Below are positions 1-10,649 of a stretch of DNA of 64,000 bases, piece by piece. Position 1 is the first letter of the stretch. Each line of letters starts with the position of its first letter. Source of the stretch: Nereocystis luetkeana (lineage: Eukaryota > Sar > Phaeophyceae > Laminariales > Laminariaceae); the NCBI GenBank assembly GCA_031213475.1, contig JARUPZ010000007.1, forward strand, positions 9,722,458-9,786,457. The letters are read 5' to 3'. The translations under genes were made by a program, and so were the position numbers. Under the pieces are notes generated by a model. That model was not told the DNA's origin, did not search any database, and saw only the letters and a list, made by a program, of their open reading frames with translations.

Positions 1-1000
1 GGTTAAGGTTGCCAATATCACCGAACAGCACTGTGTTTTCGGAAAGATCCGTTCGAGAGCCTTCCGATTCTATAACGTACCTGGTACGACCTTCAGCACC
101 CTTACCGTTGTTGAGAAAACTACCAACAACGAGGAATAGAAAGCAGAAACGATGACAACTACACTAAAGACGAAAGGCAAAACGTTAGGTTATCATACCG
201 TGTACCTGGTATGTTATAGACTGAAAAGACACGAGGTGCAAACACGGAACAAACAAACGACAAGAGGGCCCAAAAGGCTAGAAAGACACAACAAGACAAC
301 AATCAGCAGCAAGAAAACAGCACCGTGATGAGCATTTACGTCTTGGTACTACAGTCGTAGCATAGATAGTTTGTGCTTCACATATCCCACCGCCTTGGGG
401 GAGGCTGCCGACACCTATCACACACAGGAAGGTCCTTTTCGTTCCTCCTTTCTTTAGTACGCTCGGCGTAAATATAGCATACTCGTCCACGAGATGAGGG
501 CGGAGTCTTCGAAAACGCGTGACGTTCTTAAGGTTGGCCATTGAACACATCGAACAGTAGTGACCAGACGTATGCTACGACACGGATTGCAACCTGGAGC
601 ACAGTACCTTTTTTTGTTGAAGTTAGGGTACAAGTACCTTTTCCGTTGTAATTAGGAGTAATGTACCTTTCTGGTTGAAATGATGTGTACTGTACCCTGG
701 TTTGGCCAAACTATCAATGACCGACGGGGCTCCTAAACCGACAAGTCATCCTACAGCAATATACCACTGGAATACTTCTATTAATAGTGGCCTATGTTCT
801 ACTGCATTGCTCATCGTACGCCTAGCCCGTGGGGTGATTGTCCATCTCGGGTTGTTGTCCATCTCTTTCTTTTCTTGATACGATACGATACCTTGTCTTT
901 TCTCCTCTGTTTTTCCTACACGGGGCTTTTCTTTTCTTGAAACGATGCATCACGATATATACGTGTCTTTCCTTCATTTGTTTTTCTTTTGTTTTCTCAC

Positions 1001-1149
1001 CGCACGTCATACCGAAGTCGGCAACCTTGGCCGTCAAAGTCGTCTCGTCGCCTTCTCCCACGACGATGATGTTCCCCGCCTTGATGTCCCTGTGGACCTT
1101 CCCCTTGCCGTGCATGTGGCTCACTCCACACGCCGTCTCGTACAAGAGC
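1001..1149 (-). CDS. Kinase exon 6 (left copy): catalytic loop and DFG
   Basis: 149 nt after acceptor CCACTTTTATTGTAG, ending at donor TGCG/GTGAGA. It encodes LLYETACGVSHMHGKGKVHR, DIKAGNIIVVGEGDETTLTA and KVADFGMTC. HRDIKAGN supplies the catalytic Asp and Mg-binding Asn, and DFG the Mg-binding Asp. The leftover G plus AC from exon 7 makes Asp803. Confidence 0.9.
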
Positions 1150-4100
1150 CTACAATAAAAGTGGAGGGCAAGGGACACGGGCAGAGCAGGACCGGAGCAA
1201 GCACACCATAGCATGTGTCGGTCGGCAAAATAATAACTTTGATCAGAAGGCGGCGCGCAAGCGATTTTCGTGAAGAGTTTACCTGGTGCTAGATACCTGG
1301 TATGTATGTAGATTACCACACTTCGGACAGATCATGATCTGAAACGCATACCTGGTACCTTGGTAAGGTAGATCAACTTCATCTATTAATACTACTGTAG
1401 ATCCTACATTTCCATAGTTGCCGGATATGAAATGTTGCACAAAAAAAGCGATATCCTACAGATAGATCTCACCGGTCAACCATGTAGCACAAGAGTCATG
1501 CCATACACAGATCACACCCGGCAAGCGGGAGGATCTCAAAAGTAGATCATGCAAATCCTATAAATCAGGGACACACATACATACGTTTCTGCCCCCGCAA
1601 TATTGATGTACATCATGAGATGAGGATCTGATTCGATTCGTGCGATGGATGATACTGGAGACTCCAACATCGATGATCAGGCAAGGTCGCGGGGACACTG
1701 TTTCTCCAAAGTCGAGCTGAATACGAACATACAGCAGTTGACGCCCGCCACCCTCAAGAAATACCTGGTACCAAGTAGCGGAGTCAAGACATGTGGCTCG
1801 GCGATCACGAACAACCACAACGAATTTCGTGTGAGAAACACACATCAAGGTTGGGTGGGCAACAAGATAACAACCAGTCGCATAAAACACGGTGTGTAAG
1901 AAGCCGTTTCTCCAACGTCGAGCTGTATGAAATAATACGGGTACGATATGAAAACTTGTTTGGTGCGTCTGCCCGTTCGCCCCCTATTCCGCTCGCCCGA
2001 ACTTGCCCCCCCCCCCTGGCGTAGGGCCTTATTAGTGAGGAAACCTCAGTGCCAATGGAGATATGGGGCACAATCATACCATATCATATCATATTTAGTT
2101 GTATCACATCATAGCATAGCAAAGCATATCATACATTATCATATCATAAGTGGGAGCGTTTTTACTGTAGGAAACAAAATCCAAATACGTCAGCTGTGAC
2201 ACCAAAAAACAAAATCTAAAACCTTTGAAACTCTCGTCTTCGAAACGCAAGGTGCGTGCGTGTGTATGTGATATGTAGATACCAGGTATGACACTTCCGT
2301 TTCTTGGTACTCGACATTTACCGAACTCGCCTGATCTTAGCCGCCATGGATATATCAGCGTCATAAATGACGTCGAACATGTCCCTCGACCCAGCCTCCA
2401 TCATAATGGGCATCGTGGGGAGCGTGGGGTCCATAGCCACCACACGGATAATGTTCGCGTGATCCGACACACTTCGCGGCAAGGGGCAAGCCACGCAAGG
2501 CAACATCCATCGCACGAGCAGAAATGGGAAACGCGTACGTGAGGGCCGGCGTGGGCGTGGACGTGAGCGTGGCGGGTGGAGGCGGGAGTGGGGTTGGGGG
2601 TGGCGGTACGGGTGCCGGTGGAGGCGGGGGTCGGGGCGGGGGGGGGGTACAGGTGGGGGGCGTGTGCAAGAAAGAAGTGTCAATCAACATAGTGGGCGTT
2701 GCCTCGCGTCTCAACACAAAGTGTGTCGGACCACGCCAGCATCATCCGAGTGGTGGCCATGGACCACACGCTCCCTAGCATGCTTATCATGATAGAGGCT
2801 GGCTCCATATATATGCCAGCGTCACACATGATGTATGACGCTGGCATATCTATGGAGCCAGCCCCCATCATGATCGGCATGGTGGGGAGTGTGTGGTTCA
2901 TGGTCATCACTCGGTTGATGCTGGGGTGGTCCCACACGCTTTGTGGTAAGACGCTAGGGAACATCGCCCGTAGAGAAAGGGGAAATGCGCCAAGGCGCCA
3001 TAAACTGCGCATGTGGGGGCGGGGGTTACCGAGGTATGGATGGAGTTTGGGGGTGGAGGTGGGGGTAGGAGAAAGAAGTACTAGAGCTGTAACGTGGCAA
3101 TCTCCGCAAACCTCCGAGGTGCATTTCTACGTATCGGTGCTACTACTGCTGTATGGTACGTAGCATGGATGCTTTAATTTAGAGCGGTGGTCAGGACAGA
3201 AGTGTGGGTGGCGGGCGATCAACCACTACACTCCTTGCGCCGCAAAGACAATAAAAGGGTATTACGGTAGAGGGCGGTTGGTTGGGTGTGCTAATTACAT
3301 CACATTGAACAGGTTTCCACAAACAAGATGCGGTGATGATTTTACGACACCCACAATTATCCCTCCTTCACTCGTACGTACCACCCGACTTGTACCAACT
3401 ACACACCACCTTTCAGCAGCGCACACACTACTCACTGGTACCTCTCAACGAGAAATACCCTCGCAGGAAACGCATCCTGAAACTACAGTATAATTTGGGC
3501 TGCACGTCCAGCATTATCTGAGGCTCCTCAATTGATTGTACTGTATACTGTATGTAGCGTAGGAGCTCTCCTCCTCGACCAAAATCTGACGAAAACAAAT
3601 CAAGGTTGACAACCCCATGGCAAAAATCGGCAAGAAAGGCGCCGCGACAAATCTAAAACCATTAGGACAAAAATGGTCACCTCTGTCTTAGGGCGAGTCC
3701 AGAGACCGGCCACACACTAAACGTAGTGCGGAACACACTCTTAGCGAAAAAGAAGGTCTATAGCCTGGGCTGGTATCCCGTATTTTTTACGAACCCTCCC
3801 AAGGCAAACTGCAGTCCCGTTGTGGGGACGAAACACTCAAATTATGAGCAGTTCGTCCCCAAAACGGGACTGCAGTTTGCCTTAGAAGCGTTGATAGAGG
3901 GCCGGTATCCCGGCTTCTTAAATGACCGCCGGTAGCCCGGTTCCCCAACAGAGGGCCGGTTCTGATACAGCGTATTCTCGTGGGACGGCTTCGTCCGATG
4001 CCATATTTACTAACTCGAAAAAAGCAACAGCTGTGAGATAGAGGACTTCGTCGACACCCATCTCCGCAAGATGTGTGTGACACTTCGATCGTGCGTACGG

Positions 4101-7100
4101 CGGGTTTCGTATGGCCTCATGCAGGAACTACAGTCCGCATACGTATGAGGAAGACAAAATCTGAAGCTGCAGAATTCCAAGGAGTGGGAGTGTCTATCTA
4201 TAGCACGCGCACTAGACGTGGCATCCTGTGAACGCAATTTCGTTCTCATGCATATTACCATGCACGCATAAGCATACACACGCAACAGACTGGCATTGCT
4301 GCATTCGTCAAATACTTGAGGGGGAGACATGACACGTACCAAATACCAGCAGCTGCATCGATATTCTCACCTCAGTATTGTCTCCATTTCGTTGCGGGCG
4401 GACTGCTGTTCTTCCTCACCGGCCTCCTATAGCAGTAAAGGAACGAAATAGCGAGAAACGTGGGGGGGCTATAAACGTCAAATCAGAGGCAAGACACACG
4501 CGGCATACCGCTAATACTTCACAGAACACAAAACAATATAACCTTCTATTAATAATCTATACCTGGTATATTTAATACCAAGTATAAATACATACACGAG
4601 TGTACGTAGAAACAACGAAACCCTCACCTCGATTAGCTCCTTCACAGCATAGCGCCCGAATTCGTGCAGAACGAGGGAAACGCGTCCGAACTGCCCCTCG
4701 CCGAGGACCTCGTGCCATATCAGGTCCACGTTATCCTCGCACCGCGAAAGCGAGCAGTTCCGCGCGAGGTACTCCCCGGGGGCGGCCACCTGCGGGTCGT
4801 CGAGGCCGCGCAGAATCTCGACAAGCCGGGTAGTCATGCCTAAATGCTCTTCTTTAGTCGATATCCTCACGGCGGAGACCGGCAGCGCCAAGGAGTTGCC
4901 CAGCCCCTCCTCCTCCTCCTCCTCCTCCTCTCCCTCGTCCTCGCCCTCGTCTTCCTCTTCACCTTCGCTCGATTGAAAAAGGAAGCTGTCAGCCCCCGAA
5001 CTGCCGGACCGAGCACAGCCGCCACCGCCACTGTCGCCGCCGCCGCTGCCGCCGCCGTGGACACCAAAGACACCGTCGCTTTCGTACGCGACGATCTCGG
5101 GTTCTGCTCCGATAACCTCGTCTGCTAGACTGATGGAGTGAACTACCGCCGCCGAAGACGCCGCCGAAGCCCACGACGACGGCGGGAACGCGACCCCTAG
5201 GCTGAGCGGCGAGCTGCTTCTGCTGCTTCTGCTGCTGCTGCTGCCGCTGCTGCTGTTGCTGGACCCAATCTGCGAGAGGAAAAGCCCCAGCTCCTTCTCC
5301 TCTTCCTCATGCCCCTCCTGTTTCTCCTCGCTTACCAAGGACAGAGTCTGTAAAAACGTTGACCTCGCGGAAAACACCGGCGTCGACGAAGCAATAGCGG
5401 GTGAGAAACCTGCCAGGATGGAGGACTGCGCCATATTGTCGCTGCCCATCATCATTTCTGGCGCTAGCCCTGCCAGGACGGAGGACTCCACCGTGCAGTT
5501 AGTGTTAGTCGTTTCTGACGCAAACCCTGCCGGGATAAAGGACCCCGCCATGTCACCGTAGTTGTTAGTCGTTGCGGCAGGCGAACCCCCTGCTAGGATG
5601 GAGGACCCCGCCATGTCGCAACAGTTGCCCGTCGGTTCCGGCAAAGAAACTCCTGCCAGGATGGAGGACTCCGTGTCCATGTCGTTGCTGTTGTTGTCCG
5701 TCGCCGTCTCTGCTTGGGCGCGCCCGGTGTTCTCTTCCTTGGCCTTGAAGCTGTTGTGCGAGGCACCAGCGGCGGCAGCGTTGACCGCGGATGGCGACGG
5801 AAGCAACAAGCACATGTCTTCTCCTTGTTGTTGTTGTTGTTGTTCTTCTTCTTCTATCACAGGGTGTGTGCGGCTGCTCTGGCTGGAGGGGCGGGCCACG
5901 TGATCGTCCAAGAAACGCTGTGGGGCGAAAAGCAAAAGGGGGTGGGAAGTGTCAAGTCCGAATGGAGAGGAGAGGGGAGGAGAGGAGAGGAGAGGAGAGG
6001 AGAGGAGAGGAGAGGAGAGGAGAGGAGAGGAGAAGAAAGAAAAGAAAATGTACGCGGTGAAGCCGGCAGCAACGGAGTACAACACGAACGCCTCGATTTT
6101 GGAGGTACATTCACAGACTACTGCAGACTAAACTGGACTCTATGCTTACTGTAGTTAGGAATACGATTTCCAATTGCGTACATGTATGGGGTGTGAGTTG
6201 TATGCACTCTCCCCCTCTAGATCTGCCTCCACGTTGTGTACGGAACAATCTACTTCGGTTTGTGTGGGATAAGGTTTGCAGCAGTGACTTACATACAGTA
6301 CAACAACACACACACACCTGCGTTTCCGCCGGCATGTCACAATCCGCGATGCTCCCAAAGCAACAACCCTCCGCCTCGTCAGCACGAGCGGAGTCTTCAT
6401 CTTCGTCCAAAGCGAGGGACGAACAAGGCGTTTTCCACCACGGCTCGCGGAAGCCTCGCACGCTGTTCTGAAGCACCTCGTCGACGCTCCGAGAGGAGGA
6501 AGGGCGGGGCCGGGGAGAGGCGAGGCTGGGTGCGTGAGGGGAGAGGGGGCTGGGCTGGAGGCTAGCCCCCCCAGTCTCGGCGTACTCGGTGCCTGCTCCG
6601 GGGTGGCTGCTGAGCCCGAACACCATCGTCTTCTCCCTGCGCTTCGCTCGAGACCCCGTCGATGTCCGCAGGCTCTGCCTGATGGTGACCGACGTAGCAT
6701 ACTTGAGGGAAACAAACTGCTCCTCGGACGTGTTGATCAAGCATGGTTGGCTCTCGAGATCATCGAGAAGACCGGGGTCGAGCTCTCCTCCTCCTGCACA
6801 CGATGATCCAGCGTCGCTAAAGTGACCGCTGCCGCCCTTCTTCTTTTTCCTGTTCTTTCTCGTGTTCTTGTTCTTCAGTGAAAAAAAGCTGTACCCACCA
6901 ATCGTTATTCCCTCCACTCCACGTCGGCCGGAGACCCACCACCTCCAAAAAGCCAGGAGAGCAAAGAAGATGAGCAGGAAACAGTTGGGAACCTACCAGG
7001 TGCATGGTATTGTGCCACACATACAGACAGCCGAAGGAAACAGAGAAGGGCGCAATGGAAACGTTGAGTGAGTGAGTGAGTGCGTGAGTGAGTGAATGAG

Positions 7101-8440
7101 TGAGTGAGTGAGTGAATGAGTGAGTGAGTGAGTGAGTGAGTGAGTGAATGAGTGAGTGAGTGAGTGAGCGAGTGTCGCGGTGGTCATGAACGCCCGCGTG
7201 TGGACATTTGGACATACATGTCTGCTGTATTTCATCGTGAATCCGAGTGCACTACGTACAGTAGGATAAGTCCGCAAAAACACACACATGTGAGCATGCA
7301 TGCCATCGAATATACAATATACCAACATGCTACGAAAGACGCGGAACGTTTGTGTGCTATTCATATTATTACAGTATCTATATACTTCGAAGTACAAACG
7401 AAGCCAATATATTGCGGGAGGAATTTCTGTATTATGGACGTTACTCTAAACCCGTGTTTTCCCCCAGTAACGACTTACCGGTGGGAACGCAAGGCGAAGA
7501 TCCTCTTTAGACCCCTTACATACAACTTTTTTTGTTGTTGCGAAATGTTTGGCGGTTTCCTGAACGAAAAATGAGGCATTCTTGTTGGGGTGGTTGAACA
7601 CACGCGTCCGTGCGCGAGGCAAACTAGCTGGTGCTCACGGCGCGATTCAATGGCGCCATAAAAAATGCGGTCAGTCGTATAGGGTGAACTAAATATTTTT
7701 TGCTGAGTGCCCGTCGAACCTCATTTCATCGCCCGCTGTTCTGGTATATCAGCAGTCTCTACAATAAAAAGCTATTCATAGAGTACCACTCGATAACGCT
7801 CACAACTACAAAATTACGGCTCCTATATACATAAATGCCTGCATTTCGCATGATCGGCTAGACCATCTTCAGAGCACAGAGAAAAACTGTGCATCGAAGA
7901 AGTTCACGTCACTGCCCACTAAAATCGCAGTATTATACCGGTGTATCGTAGAGAGCTACTATTGATAATCCCTTTCGGCCTTGAGGACTGCACTCCCATC
8001 GTGGGGACAAAACCCTTGCAATAAGAGTCAGATTTAGGTACATGAGCAGCACTGCAGCACTAAACGCACCCGTCGAGAATGTGCAAGGCAATCAGTATAG
8101 ACCGAAACATAACGACCGTTCGGTAATTGATATTCATACCAAACAGTCTCCACATGTGTGGACAAAGTGATACATAATTACGTCTCGTACATGCGTATGT
8201 AAATTTTCGGATGAAAAGCACGAACACGCATATTATATTAGCACAGAAAAGCAACCATCGAACGGGGGCGTAACAATCACGCTTCAGCGTGGACACAGCT
8301 GGTCATCAGACCTGTGCTTCCTATACGTGAAGGGCAGCACCAGTTGCCCTCACCTGCCGGTTAGAAGAGAAGCTCCCGAAGCGGGACGGGATCGAGTCCT
8401 CCTCAAGCCGCGCCTGGCGAGACCTGTCGAAGGCCAGCAT
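1001..8440 (-). CDS. Membrane-anchored protein kinase, left copy, exons 1-6, running off the left edge
   Basis: Exons 8440-8354, 6992-6318, 5917-4628, 4426-4371, 2471-2322 and 1149-1001 repeat the right-hand gene from the N-terminus to DFG. Here the exon 5 donor is intact (G followed by GTAAATG at 2321-2315), so as far as can be seen this copy is open and spliceable. Its activation-loop and C-lobe exons would lie left of base 1, where a further unit of the duplication may stand. Amino-acid differences from the right copy that I noticed sit mainly in the SSILAG repeats; the Gly loop and catalytic loop are unchanged. Confidence 0.75.
2322..2471 (-). CDS. Kinase exon 5 (left copy): subdomains IV-V and hinge
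   Basis: 150 nt: one base completing Ser703, 49 codons, then two bases of an Arg codon finished by exon 6. It reads VSDHANIIRVVAMDPTLPTM, then PIMMEAGSRDMFDVIYDADI and SMAAKIRRV. HANII and MMEAGSRDMF match beta4/beta5 and the hinge of a kinase; AAKIRRV joins to LLYETACGVSHMH as helix E. The acceptor is CGCGAAG after a pyrimidine-rich run; the donor is G/GTAAATG. Without splicing the frame reaches TAA one codon later. Confidence 0.8.
2530..2665 (+). other. G-rich tract in kinase intron 4 (left copy)
   Basis: GTGGGCGTGG passes into runs of GGGG with short spacers, ending in a run of about ten G. Many windows fit four runs of three or more G (G-quadruplex). On the transcribed product it is C-rich and lies between the decoy exon 5 pair and the real exon 5 acceptor. 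Copy at 47340-47475. Confidence 0.7.
2722..2829 (+). pseudogene. Decoy copy of kinase exon 5, plus strand, left arm of a palindrome (left copy)
   Basis: On the plus strand an AG-ended stretch is followed by VSDHASIIRVVAMDHTLPSM and LIMIEAGSIYM, clearly exon 5 (VSDHANIIRVVAMDPTLPTM). It stops at the palindrome centre near 2830, so the second half of exon 5 and its donor are missing. It lies antisense in intron 4 of the kinase. Confidence 0.8.
2831..2938 (-). pseudogene. Decoy copy of kinase exon 5, minus strand, right arm of a palindrome (left copy)
   Basis: After CCACAAAG the minus strand encodes VWDHPSINRVMTMNHTLPTM and PIMMGAGSIDM, a second degenerate exon 5 in gene orientation. It is the mirror partner of 2722-2829 (the two starts sum to a centre at 2830). 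The acceptor phase would fit exon 4, but the donor half is replaced by the other arm, so productive use is unlikely. Confidence 0.8.
3801..3883. repeat. 83-bp fold-back (left copy)
   Basis: AAGGCAAACTGCAGTCCCGT at one end and ACGGGACTGCAGTTTGCCTT at the other are perfect complements, continued by GGGGACGAA/TTCGTCCCC around a loop of about 20 nt. Weaker relatives containing AAGGACTGCACTCCCA occur near 7985 and 42268. Confidence 0.85.
4371..4426 (-). CDS. Kinase exon 4 (left copy): alpha-C helix micro-exon
   Basis: A 56-nt exon between acceptor TTTACTGCTATAG and donor CTGAG/GTGAGA. It encodes EAGEEEQQSARNEMETIL plus AG, the first two bases of a Ser codon finished by exon 5. NEMETIL followed by SVSDHANII reads as the alpha-C helix and the H-x-N motif of subdomains III-IV, so the salt-bridge Glu lies here. 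It was found only by requiring phase continuity between exons 3 and 5. Confidence 0.8.
4628..5917 (-). CDS. Kinase exon 3 (left copy): SSILAG repeats, acidic tract, Gly loop and catalytic lysine
   Basis: 430 codons in phase 0. The acceptor (TTCGCCCCACAG) follows a long pyrimidine tract made by a TCTCC microsatellite; the donor is GAG followed by GTGAGGG. Contents in order: Glu/Gln run, five imperfect repeats of about 20 residues built on SSILAG (roughly 5405-5690), Ser-rich tract, Gly-rich tract, a Glu/Asp run, then a leader (CSLSRCEDNVDLIWHEVL) into GEGQFGRV and YAVKELIE. These are kinase subdomains I and II. The long low-complexity N-terminus suggests a flexible regulatory region; that is inference. 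Confidence 0.85.
5964..6035. repeat. GGAGA microsatellite (left copy), pyrimidine tract of kinase intron 2
   Basis: About fourteen GGAGA units. On the coding (minus) strand this is TCTCC, sited about 50 bp before the exon 3 acceptor. The right copy is 40 bp shorter (50777-50808). Confidence 0.9.
6318..6992 (-). CDS. Kinase exon 2 (left copy): hydrophobic segment and Ser/Pro-rich linker
   Basis: Exactly 225 codons, from an AG acceptor (weak pyrimidine tract, within a TACCTGGTA-like motif) to a strong donor, CAG followed by GTGTGTGTG. It starts with a hydrophobic run (CFLLIFFALLAFW) flanked by basic residues, which reads like a signal anchor or single membrane span. A Lys/Arg-rich stretch (RKNRKKKK), Ser/Pro-rich low-complexity sequence and an acidic patch (DEDEDSARADEAEG) follow. 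The reading frame continues upstream of the GTG at 6917 to a TAG at 6993-6995, just outside the acceptor. Start and membrane role are inferred. Confidence 0.6.
7064..7172. repeat. GTGA tetranucleotide microsatellite (left copy)
   Basis: GAGT units with scattered GAAT and GCGT variants, in intron 1 of the kinase. The THSL-repeat ORFs on the minus strand are an artefact of this. Copy at 51838-51945. Confidence 0.9.
8354..8440 (-). CDS. Kinase exon 1 (left copy), putative start
   Basis: Opens at ATG 8440-8438 and encodes 29 residues (MLAFDRSRQARLEEDSIPSR and nine more) before a good donor, CAG followed by GTGAGG. No AG acceptor with a pyrimidine tract lies just upstream, which is why I take the ATG as a start. 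It ends in phase 0, matching exon 2. An upstream exon cannot be excluded. Confidence 0.45.
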
Positions 8441-8914
8441 ATACGGGAACATTTACATTTGCATTTACATGATATCATATGTGCGTGTTTCAACAGCAGC
8501 AGCAGGAGATCAGAAAAAGAGAGCCAATTGAGGATAATACCGATCGCCGAACGCCAAGCAAATCGTCCTCAGAGCAGTCCATCGTGCGGACGCGTTTTTC
8601 ATGACACCCCGATCGAGGAGAGACAACGTCTATATAGCGCTGCTGCTGCACTGAGTCACGTTTAATCATCATCGTTTCGAGCCTAATTCTAGCAGCACCT
8701 CCCCCCCCCCCGACGACGCGTGCGTGTTTGGAAATCGAATAACACAGAAGAGACGTACCGGGTACGTCTGTTTGTGGTTCGAATTCCACAGCACGCTCCA
8801 CGCACATACAACTCGCCCCGATCGAACACAGGGCGACGTCTGTCTGTATTATGCAAGAGCTTCTGCCCTAGGGCGGCAAAGAGTGCCGTTCTTCAAACGT
8901 GGTGATTCTGGGGT

Positions 8915-10055
8915 TACCCTCGACCCCAATACCGGGGGTACCGGTATCAATTCCGTACGGCCTCGATACCCTACTGAACAACCCAGTATGGTTCGGTACA
9001 ACTCGATGCAGATACCCGACAGTTCGGTAGGTTTGGTGCACCCACCCCAATATACCCCGGGTACCATCATGCCCCCGACTGCGATACCGGGAGTACAGGT
9101 ATTTGGTCGGTGCGCCTTCGATACCGGTACACGACACTTCTGTAAGTTCGGGATTTTTCCCATATCGGTACCCGACTCTTCGATAAATTCGGTATGCATT
9201 CGATACCGGTACGGTAAGTTCGGTATTTTTCTATTACTGGCAGCCGCCACTTCGGTCAGTTCGGAACGCCCACCGCAATGTACCCCGGGTACCGATATAC
9301 CCTCCAACACCATACCGGATGTACCGGTTTTTGTTCGGTACTAGGCTCGATATCCCACCGAACACTCCGGTATGTTCGGTACCTTTGAAATATCGTTACC
9401 CGACACTCCCGTGAGTTCGGTACTTTCGACATACCGGCACCGGACACTCCCGTAAGTTCGGTATTTTTGACATAACGGCACCGGACACTTCGGTAAGTTC
9501 GGTACGCCCACCAAAAATACCCCCGGTACCGGTATACCCTACCGAACGCTCCCTTGGAAACTTCAGTAAGTTTTGTGTGAATTCGATACCGGTACCCTGG
9601 GTACCGGTATGCCCTCGTCCGCAATGCCGGGGGTACGGGTATTTGTTCGGTATGTCCTCAGTACCATACCGAAAACTCCGGTATGATTCGGTACGAAGTC
9701 ATATACCGGTACCCGATATTTCGGTAAGTTGCGATACGAACTCACTAGATATCGGTAGCCGACACTTCGGTTAGTTCGGTATGAAACCGATACCGATGCC
9801 CCAGGTACCGGCATACCCTCCACCACAATACCGGGGGTATCGGTATTTTTTCGGTACGGCCTCAATAACATACCAAACACTCCGGTATGATTCGGAAAGT
9901 ACGAATTCAATACAAGTTAATACCGGTACCCGACATTTCGGTAAGCTCGGAACGACCTCAGTACCGGTACTCAGCATTTCCTTAGGTTCGGTACGCCGAT
10001 AAAAAATACCCCGGATATCGGTTTACCCTACCGAACGTACCCTTCGGTTTTTCGA
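8915..10055. repeat. TACCGGTA-rich degenerate satellite, block 1 (left copy)
   Basis: Dense repetition of ATACCGGTACCCGACACTTC and CGGTAAGTTCGGTAC with spacing of roughly 30-40 bp. The core words TACCGGTA and GGTACC are palindromic, so translated ORFs on both strands repeat RYR/TYR-like strings without meaning. It lies about 0.5-1.6 kb upstream of kinase exon 1 in gene orientation. Confidence 0.85.
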
Positions 10056-10649
10056 CCGCGGCCTCTTCCGCAGCATGGTCTGACAGACTATTATACATGC
10101 GTATCTGAGTACCGAGTCGATGCCAGTGGAACTTTGTGTCTATCACATACATCTCACACAACAAATATAGCAGTATCGTTCTCGTACATCAGTTTTACGG
10201 TTGCACTTTCGTGCATGTTTCATCACACACCAGGTACGTACACATCATGTGGCCATTGTTATATACTATGACGCCGCGGGCACTGGCAGGGTCTGCTCCA
10301 CCGTGTACTTAGCCGCCACTGCTGCTGCTGTGTACCTGGTAAGTATACAGCCAATTGCGTTTCCCGGATCGGGGCTGAGTAATCTCAGAGCACAGGCGCG
10401 TCGAAACGGCATGTACTGACGCTTTCGTACCCAAGCAAATCGCCATACCATACAGTACAAAACCCAATATCCTGTTGAGTCCGACATGTACGTATCATAG
10501 CTCCCTGCGTTTCCCGTATCGGGGTTGAGGGCGCAATGCCGATGGCGTGGGCTCTACAGCAGTCAGCAGTACTACTGCTTGTAGCGGAAGTCGCGTTGAC
10601 TCCCGATATGAGATGCTCCATTTCAAGGGTGTGTTCGTTAGGGTGCGTA

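Noticed and set aside
278..550. 90-residue minus-strand ORF, also at 45082-45354
   Set aside because: It lies in the kinase intron after exon 6. Its two copies differ by amino-acid changes (G/A, I/V) and it has no recognisable domain or splice phase.
2699..3163. 154-residue plus-strand ORF
   Set aside because: It runs through both arms of the exon 5 palindrome; only its first part is kinase-like and it has no matching downstream exons.
6817..7397. Minus-strand ORFs with THSL repeats
   Set aside because: Product of the GTGA microsatellite in kinase intron 1; the real frame ends at the exon 2 acceptor.
8724..9344. Plus- and minus-strand ORFs of 150-206 residues over the satellite
   Set aside because: The protein strings merely repeat the TACCGGTA/TTCGGTA words; neither start, family nor splice signals support a gene.
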